Shown here: positions 58,424 through 64,000 of the stretch, piece after piece
How the letters are laid out: every line of letters starts with the position of its first letter
How positions within the stretch are numbered: the first letter of the stretch is position 1
DNA from: Calliopum simillimum
Taxonomy: Eukaryota > Arthropoda > Insecta > Diptera > Lauxaniidae
DNA length: 64,000 nt
Assembly: GCA_951812925.1 (NCBI GenBank)
Contig: OX638372.1
Location: 88,433,058-88,497,057, forward strand
Direction of reading: 5' to 3'
Notes under the pieces: model-generated
Told to the model about the DNA's origin: nothing
What the model saw: the letters and a program-made list of their open reading frames with translations, nothing else
The model's database searches: none
Translations under genes and position numbers: made by a program

Positions 58424-59251
58424 TAGGGCTGGAAAAAACCCGGTGGGTTGGGCTTTTTTGGGTTTAATTGAGTTTTTTGGGTTTTTTTAATATTCAATAA
58501 AAAGAGTTTTAAATCTTTCAAAAATAAGTTTTAATTATTTTTTAATTAATTTTAATGAACTTATAAAATATATGGACACTGTTTTGCAATAAAGAGTTAT
58601 TAATGCAGTTCGATTCTAAATAATAAGAAGCACCTATTTTAAAAAAACCGAACCAATATTTTGTTAATAAGAGGTTGAAAGAACAAAATTTGTTTGACAC
58701 TTTCATATCATTTGTTCTACGACATCTACACAAAAACGTTAATATTTCAAAACTAGTTTCGAGTGGGTTGACACATTATTGCATAACACTGTCCATATAG
58801 TAATAATAATAAATAAATAATATAATAAAATATTACAAAAATATTCTTTACTCCCACTTGGGATTATTTTCACGAAGAAATCTATAGACTTACAAGCTTG
58901 GTAGCTTTTTCAGTTCCAAGACTATTTCGAACCAAATTAATCCATATGTAGAAAAAATTCGTTCAATTCAATTCAATTGATTTTAATCAATAAATAATAA
59001 TGACTTTTTACTGAGGAATATAATAAAAATTGTTTTCTGACTTTTATTTTTTCAACCTCTTTTTTTTTTTTCTGAAAACTATTTATATAAAAGTAATTTG
59101 TTATTGTAAAAAAGCCAACTGAAAGATTTTAAAAAAAAAACCCAATATAACCCAAAAAAAAAAACTCAAAAATTGCGGGTTTTTTTAGGTGGGTAAAACC
59201 CAATAAAAACCGCGTGGGTTTTTTTGGGCTGGGCAAAATATGCCAGCCCTG
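58424..59251. mobile_element. hAT-type nonautonomous element with iterated GGGTTTTTTGGG
   Basis: Termini TAGGGCTGG and CCAGCCCTG are flanked by near-identical 8-bp sequences, cagtaaac and cagaaaac, as expected for hAT. Both ends carry several GGGTT/AACCC runs such as TTTTTTGGGTTT and CCCAATATAACCC. The 828-bp element shows no transposase frame. Confidence 0.75.
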
Positions 59252-60717
59252 CAGAAAACGGTATTTTGAGACATATAGCATACATCCAGGAAGTAGTGTA
59301 GTTCACTTTTGCCATTGTCATCGAACATCTCTAAACCATAACTTAACTTTTTGTATTGGCTCATAACTTTCTGAGATATCATATGTGACGCGTCCTGATA
59401 AAAGGTAACTTCTCTCGCCAGGGTAAAATTTTTAGTACAGCACAAAAAATTAGTATAGGTCAAAATTTCGTGCTTTAGGCTTTTGACACCAAACGCTACC
59501 TACATGGCTCAAGATCAACTAACAAGCCGCTAGATTACATAAAAATCTTTTTTAATCTAAACTTTGACCTCAATTATCTCAAAACTTTAATTTTTGAACT
59601 ATAAAATTCAAAACGGTATAATAAGACATTTTCTGCGTTCTCTTCAGAATTTTTTTCTTTTATCCAATGGTATTGAAAACTCAATTTTGACATCTGGCAA
59701 GATAAGGTCAATCTTGTCATGAAGCTTCACATATGTATATTGATGGAGGACGCGAAGAGCTATTTGATGATTTTGCAGAAATGAACTACGCTCTTATGTC
59801 TTAAAATATCGTTTTCTGCACCTTAAGTCAAGGATAACTCGGATCTCAGAACTGATAGGAAAAAACGATTGCCAGATTCGGAATTAGCGACACTGAATTA
59901 GTCAAAAAACTTATGTTCCATTTACATGCAAACTTCTGTTAAAAGTAAAACCAAGTTTATGAACGCTCGCTGTAAGCCCGTTCAAAATGTACATGGATTT
60001 ACATATATAGTTTTTGAGATGCTTACAAACCAAAACTCATTCCCAGGCAGTGCATTGCTGTCCCAAGCGTAGCTTACGATAAGCAGCATATTATCTTGTT
60101 CCGGAGATTTCTAGAAAAATAAGAATTTATGTTGTTTAAACATTTTTTATTGAAACTTTGAAAAATGATTTTTTTGTTGTTTTGAACAGATAATGATTTA
60201 CATTACTAGCTACCAACAAAGCACGTGTCAAGTGGTATTGTCGTGTGAGCTTACTGTTCCATGTTTTTAAGTTAAAAACACCAACATTACAAAAGCACGG
60301 CATAAATGCATAGGAAAATAGGCATTAAAGAAAATATATCGATCCTTAACCGCCAAAAAGATTTACAATAGAAACTTTTTTTGATACATTGTAGTGCAAA
60401 AGTCAAACTTGCTTTCGCTATAACTTCGTAATTTTACTTTTTAGAGTTATGAAATTTGAAGGGAAGATTCGTATGGACGCGACTTGTCGATCAAAAACAG
60501 AAATCTGAAATCGTGTCGGTTAAGTCTTTTTGGCGGTTAGGGCTCGATATAATGATGTGATTGAACTTTTTCCCATTTACTAAAGTTATCCTTTTTTTTT
60601 TAATTTTTCAACTACTTCTAATATTTAAATTTTACACACTTTTGATATTTTTGCGACCACATCACCAATCTTTGAGTTTTTTCAGATATTTCCCTGTTTT
60701 ACTTTTCACCTTTTTTA

Positions 60718-60869
60718 CTGCCATACCATAATTGAAGCGTTATTTGAGCATCAGTGTTATTAAACCATCTCTGTCGGTTTAATGTTCATACAATTTATAT
60801 GGAACATACCAAAACAGAGACGGACAAATAACGCTGACCCTGGAATGACGTTCAATTGGAGTATGGCGG
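60718..60869 (+). mobile_element. PIF/Harbinger-like MITE, copy C (diverged)
   Basis: CTGCCATACCATAATTGAAG and CTTCAATTATGGTATGGCAG-like right end (GTTCAATTGGAGTATGGCGG) are bordered by TTA (60715-60717 and 60870-60872). The inner part, GTTCATACAATTTATATGGA, corresponds to the GTACATACAATTTGTATGGC block of copies A and B. At 152 bp it is a shorter family member. Confidence 0.75.
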
Positions 60870-60984
60870 TTAACTTTATCTTATGTACCTTATCCTTAAA
60901 AGCTTTTCATTTTTCCGTCTCGGTAAATAAAAACTGAAGTGGTCTGAAAATGTCAAAATGGTGCAACATACATACAATGTCACG

Positions 60985-61215
60985 GCTCTGTGAAATAACT
61001 ACAGTAACATAAAGACCAAAAAAGAAAATAATGCCCTCAAAAATAAAAAAAATAAATATCGCCTATTTGCCAAAATAAAATACCGCCCACATAAATTTAA
61101 TATATAGAATTTCTTTTATTTTTGGAAATAACGCTCACAATTCATTTATATGAAAATAATGTGGGCGTTATTTCGTTTTTTTTGTGGGCGTTATTTCAAA
61201 GAGCACTATTTCGCT
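60985..61215. repeat. Iterated GTGGGCGTTATTT stretch
   Basis: GTGGGCGTTATTTC occurs twice in direct orientation (about 61161 and 61184). Inverted variants (AATAACGCTCAC, AATACCGCCCAC, AATATCGCCTAT and AATAATGCCCTC) lie to the left. The pattern resembles the other motif-iterating elements, but the ends could not be fixed. Confidence 0.5.
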
Positions 61216-61309
61216 ATACTATGCCTTAAACAGTTCTCATAGCATTGCATTAATTTAATGTTAAAATTTTGGAAAAAAACCTTCTGCCCATGTGACTTTA
61301 CTCACTTAC

Positions 61310-62023
61310 CAATTTTCCTGCTGGGTTTCGTCTTGATAAGAATGTTTTGATACCACCATTTGGATGTGTTTCACATTTAACAGTACCACCATCTTTAAGG
61401 TTTTCCCATTCCGTCAAAGAAAACCAAGAAAAATGCACCACTGCCACGTGTGGTAAATGCGCCACCAAAACTTCCAAACGTTGTGTAAATGTTTCCAAAA
61501 ATATCTTTTCCTGGTTGTTATTTATTTGCCAGACTCCCAAGCCAATTCCAACAACATGAATGAAGGCCTGTTTACCAACAGCAGATGCACGTGCTTCACT
61601 TTCCAGCAGCAATGTGTCAAATGATATTGTATATCGTTTTTTCATAACAAGACTATCAAACACTATGCCGTAAGGCTCAACTATTGAAAAACGTGGACTT
61701 GGTGTAATTTTCTTTATATCAGCAAATAAAAAATCGAATTCCTCATAAAATTTCCGCCAAATGTAACGATAATTATTTGCTCTACCATTTAGTGCGGTTC
61801 TATCATTTCCGCCATATCCATTTTCTTCTGTATTTTGACCCCTCGTTATGAGTATGTCTTGCCATTCCATTTGATCGGGTCTTTCAAAACGTCCGCCAAT
61901 GAGACCAACAATAACGCCGTCTCTTTCGATTTTGCTCTTATCAGACTCGATATGGCCGCTATTGTAACGATTACCATCGTTTAAAAATTCGGAATGAGAA
62001 GACACAGATAAAAATGCTGATAA
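61310..62023 (-). CDS. Myristoylation-motif protein, exon 5 (core domain)
   Basis: Encodes 238 residues from LSAFLSVSSHSEFLNDGNRY to GGIKTFLSRRNPAGKL. Notable blocks: GVIVGLIGGRFERPDQMEWQ, ENGYGG, YRYIWRKFYEEFDFLF, FSIVEPYGIVFDSLVMKKRY, and AFIHVVGIGLGVWQINNNQE, followed by VLVAHLPHVAVVHFSWF. The alternating hydrophobic strands with GIGLGVW resemble a nucleotide-fold alpha/beta domain. It faintly recalls an uncharacterised family shared by flies and some intracellular bacteria (perhaps DUF4804), but I cannot confirm this. Both splice sites are clean (TTGCTGCAG and TTG|GTAAGT, phase 0). Confidence 0.88.
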
Positions 62024-62054
62024 CTGCAGCAAAAAGAAATTGAAATATTTAATA

Positions 62055-62189
62055 AGGGTATTCTTTTAAACGTGTAAAAGCCTCAAAAACCTCTTAAACT
62101 CGTAAAACTGTCAAAGTTCGCTTTGATTTCGACAACTATTACAAGTTTACGAGTTTTTCGAGGCATTTAGACGTTTTAAGGAATACCCT
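62055..62189. mobile_element. MITE with AGGGTATTC termini inside intron 4
   Basis: AGGGTATTCTTTTAAACGTG and the minus-strand right end AGGGTATTCCTTAAAACGTC are inverted, and the arms continue through GCCTCGAAAAACTCGTAAAC variants. The 135-bp element makes up most of the 212-bp intron between exons 4 and 5. Left flank is TA. The right flank lacks an exact match. Confidence 0.7.
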
Positions 62190-62235
62190 CACTATTTTTC
62201 TACATGTGTATGTATTTTTTAACTATGTGACGTAC

Positions 62236-62450
62236 CTTCATTTCATCATAGCTGAGCACATTAGCCAAAATAAGTGGTGGTTTTTGGTCCAAGCTTCCTA
62301 CCTCTTCGAAACCATCTTCGCCGGTCTCTCCCGACAACAAAAGATATGAATCGCTTAAGTTAAGGAAGGCAACACAACGTTTTTCCAAAAGACGTTGCAC
62401 GAAACTCGTTAGAGTGAGTTGCGGGTAAAGTTTTAATTCAACTTCATTTC
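62236..62450 (-). CDS. Myristoylation-motif protein, exon 4
   Basis: Encodes NEVELKLYPQLTLTSFVQRL through DQKPPLILANVLSYDEMK. The donor AAG|GTACGT joins exon 5 in phase 0. The acceptor AATTTTAG|GA is clean but requires one base carried from the preceding exon, and T would create a stop. Exon 3 offers no compatible canonical donor, so the 3-4 junction is unresolved (micro-exon, alternative acceptor AAG|TT at about 62442, or damage). Confidence 0.75.
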
Positions 62451-62570
62451 CTAAAATTTATGAAGTAAAAATTTTCAAACCAAGCTATATTTCAAGGCAG
62501 CGTCACATTTAAGGATTCCTGCTTAGCTAGAAAAACAAGGTAAAATAGAGCTTAGCAAAGTTGTAAGAAC

Positions 62571-62732
62571 AAACTTTTTTATAGCATGTAGACTGTTTTT
62601 GGTAATTTCTCGCTAATTCTGTACAAGTTTTTACGATCTGGGCATATTGTATGAGGGCCAGATCATCCGGGAAATGGTTTATGTATATCAAAGATGTCAG
62701 CGTAGAGTAAAAGTGAGCCAATTTTGATTCGT
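62571..62732 (-). CDS. Myristoylation-motif protein, exon 3 (3' end uncertain)
   Basis: Encodes, with one base from exon 2, DESKLAHFYSTLTSLIYINH through FPDDLALIQYAQIVKTCTEL and ARNYQKQS. The acceptor TTTGTTGTAG|ACGAATC is well formed, and the phase matches exon 2. Downstream, only weak donors exist (AAA|GTTTGT or GTTT|GTTCTT), so the end given is provisional. The 5' half and its acceptor are duplicated in inverted orientation at 62920-63045. Confidence 0.65.
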
Positions 62733-63045
62733 CTACAACAAATCCAATATTTCAACATTTTCCAAATTTCTCGGAACTACAACACCCATAGAAAATTGGT
62801 TTTGTTGTTTTTTTTTTCTATGCAACCAAAATAAAACAAAACCAACTGATGATTCCCTTCTTCCCATCAACTTTGAGTTCGTTTGTTGTGTGTATGAAAA
62901 AAAAAAAAACAATTTATCATGGGTGTTGTAATTCCGAGAAATTTGGAAAATATTGAATTATTGTTTCTGTTGTAGACGAGGCAAAATTTTAGGCTGATTG
63001 CGCTTGGCTCAGTGACTTTGAAATGCTGACACACTTGATGTAGGT
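62681..63045. repeat. Inverted duplication of an intron-exon junction
   Basis: The minus-strand text ATGGGTGTTGTAGTTCCGAG continuing through TTTGGAAAATGTTGAAATAT, TTGTAGACGA, CAAAATT, GGCTCA, GCTGACA and TTGAT is repeated on the plus strand at 62920-63045, with scattered differences and about 17 extra bases after CAAAATT. The arms cover about 55 nt of intron 2 and about 50 nt of exon 3. The spacer (62791-62919) is AT-rich. The plus-strand copy cannot be coding: TTTTAGG adds a stop and shifts the frame. Confidence 0.8.
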
Positions 63046-63318
63046 AGGGTACTCCACCTCCGCTTAGCTAATAGAAGAAAGTGAAGATAGCTGTCTTTCT
63101 TGACAGTCTCCAAAAGGATATAAACCGGCACCTCTAGAGATAAGCCCAGAAGTGATTCAAGCCGAGAGAGTTCACTCAATTTAATAAAATCGACCTATCT
63201 AAGCACTATAGTGATCCTCACTGTTTCAAAAGCGTCACAACTTTCAAATCACCTTCCAAAAAGTCAAATCCCGTGTAAAAAACAAATAACTACAAACTAC
63301 TTTTGTACATGTGCTCAC

Positions 63319-63463
63319 CAAACTGGCATTTGTGTTCTAAAAAAGACAAGTAAAGTCCCAAAACCCGTTCATGAATTATCGGGTAAGCAGAAGCAATTTG
63401 CTTTTTTATTACGTGATGACGTTCCGTGGGCTGCATAATTACACGGCAATTGTTGGTGCCAAA
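63319..63463 (-). CDS. Myristoylation-motif protein, exon 2
   Basis: Encodes FGTNNCRVIMQPTERHHVIK through KQIASAYPIIHERVLGLYLS and FLEHKCQF. The acceptor ACATTTCAG|TTT is phase 0 with exon 1. The donor TTTG|GTGAGC leaves one base for exon 3. No known motif; mostly helical composition. Confidence 0.85.
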
Positions 63464-63530
63464 CTGAAATGTAAATAAAGCGAGAGAGAAGAGAGAGATT
63501 TTTTTCAAATGCTAATGAGAACACACTCAC

Positions 63531-63749
63531 ATCAATGGGGAAATTTGATGATGTTTTGATGAATTCTTGTAAATCAACATTTTCACCGTTAGGCTTTTCG
63601 ACGCTGTTACATTGCTGTAATAGTTTCTTGCCAAACTTTGTTAACTTTATACCGCTACCGGGTTTCGGCCACACTTTTTCAAATTCTGGACCAAATGTTG
63701 ACATGGTCTTGCCACTGGATTGATGTTTTTTACTGAAAAGTTTTCCCAT
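63531..63749 (-). CDS. Myristoylation-motif protein, exon 1
   Basis: Encodes residues 1-73, MGKLFSKKHQSSGKTMSTFG to TSSNFPID. The start matches the N-myristoyltransferase consensus (Gly2, small residue at position 6: MGxxxS) followed by Lys-Lys and more basic residues, a lipid-plus-polybasic membrane anchor. The donor GAT|GTGAGT is phase 0. A later Met16 would lose the motif, and the conserved context favours the first Met. The full protein is about 530 aa. It is expected on cytoplasmic faces of membranes, and its function is unknown. Confidence 0.85.
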
Positions 63750-64000
63750 TACTTAAATACTGGTATTATCGGTTGAGACTATTAGTCAGTACAGAAATTT
63801 TTATTGTTGTTATCGTTTCATTTCGGCGAAGCTCTACGCTGAAAACTTTTTAACATTTCTTTGCTGATATACACAGCTGTTAAGTTGTTCCATTTATATA
63901 AACATACATATGTAGAGTAAAATTGGGTATTGTGGACTATGCGAGCAATGCAGCTTTATGTATATAAATCTTATGTTAACGCCAAATTGCAAAAATATGT
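63750..64000. other. 5' flank of the myristoylation-motif gene
   Basis: Presumably promoter and 5' UTR of the minus-strand gene. No distinct core promoter motif could be defended. Confidence 0.35.

Larger units (their letters stand above)
58253..61309 (-). other. Intron 5 of the myristoylation-motif gene
   Basis: Contains a hAT-type element (58424-59251), a PIF/Harbinger-like MITE (60718-60869) and a GTGGGCGTTATTT iterated stretch (60985-61215). Between 59252 and 60717 nothing else was recognised. The minus-strand frame at 59185-59463 has no domain. Confidence 0.75.

Overview
This is AT-rich nuclear DNA of a higher fly (Diptera). The anchor is a two-exon gene for an 89-residue cytoplasmic dynein light chain 1 (Drosophila cut up type). 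Dipteran repeats support this: two maT-type (DD37D) mariner relatives, Tc1-like remnants, GTCY-microsatellite 'mini-me' elements, tRNA-derived SINEs, and many short inverted-repeat elements flanked by TA, 3-bp or 8-bp duplications. I cannot name the genus from sequence alone.

Layout. 1-17750 has no recognised protein gene except transposon remnants and a possible 5' UTR exon of the dynein gene near 6716. It holds a Tc1-like remnant with two nested elements (1986-3399), a maT element inside an older inverted-repeat element (8288-10162), and a second maT copy broken by a small element (12378-13853). The dynein light chain gene has coding exons at 17828-17935 and 37321-37482, separated by a 19.4-kb intron filled with nonautonomous elements. 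Its 3' UTR probably runs to about 39.2 kb. 39.2-43 kb holds a non-LTR retrotransposon tail, a SINE and a decayed nucleoside diphosphate kinase (awd-like) retrocopy.

Three multi-exon host genes fill the right third. A plus-strand C2H2 zinc-finger gene (43050-45482, 304 aa) and a convergent minus-strand gene (55078-51055, 370 aa) share the same N-terminal finger-bearing first exon with a phase-0 intron. Their C-termini differ: two classical fingers in the first, a DUF4806-like domain in the second. They look like diverged, shuffled paralogues. At the right edge a minus-strand gene (63749-58082) encodes an uncharacterised protein with a textbook N-myristoylation start (MGKLFSKK). Its exon 3 lies beside an inverted partial copy of itself, and one splice junction could not be resolved.

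The most unusual theme is a group of about ten nonautonomous inverted-repeat elements. In each, a private short motif is iterated at the ends and in the interior (for example GGGGAATCGTGGGCCAC, GTACCTTGGTCC, CTCTATCT, TTTTTCCAAATCAA). They share architecture, often TA flanks, but not sequence.
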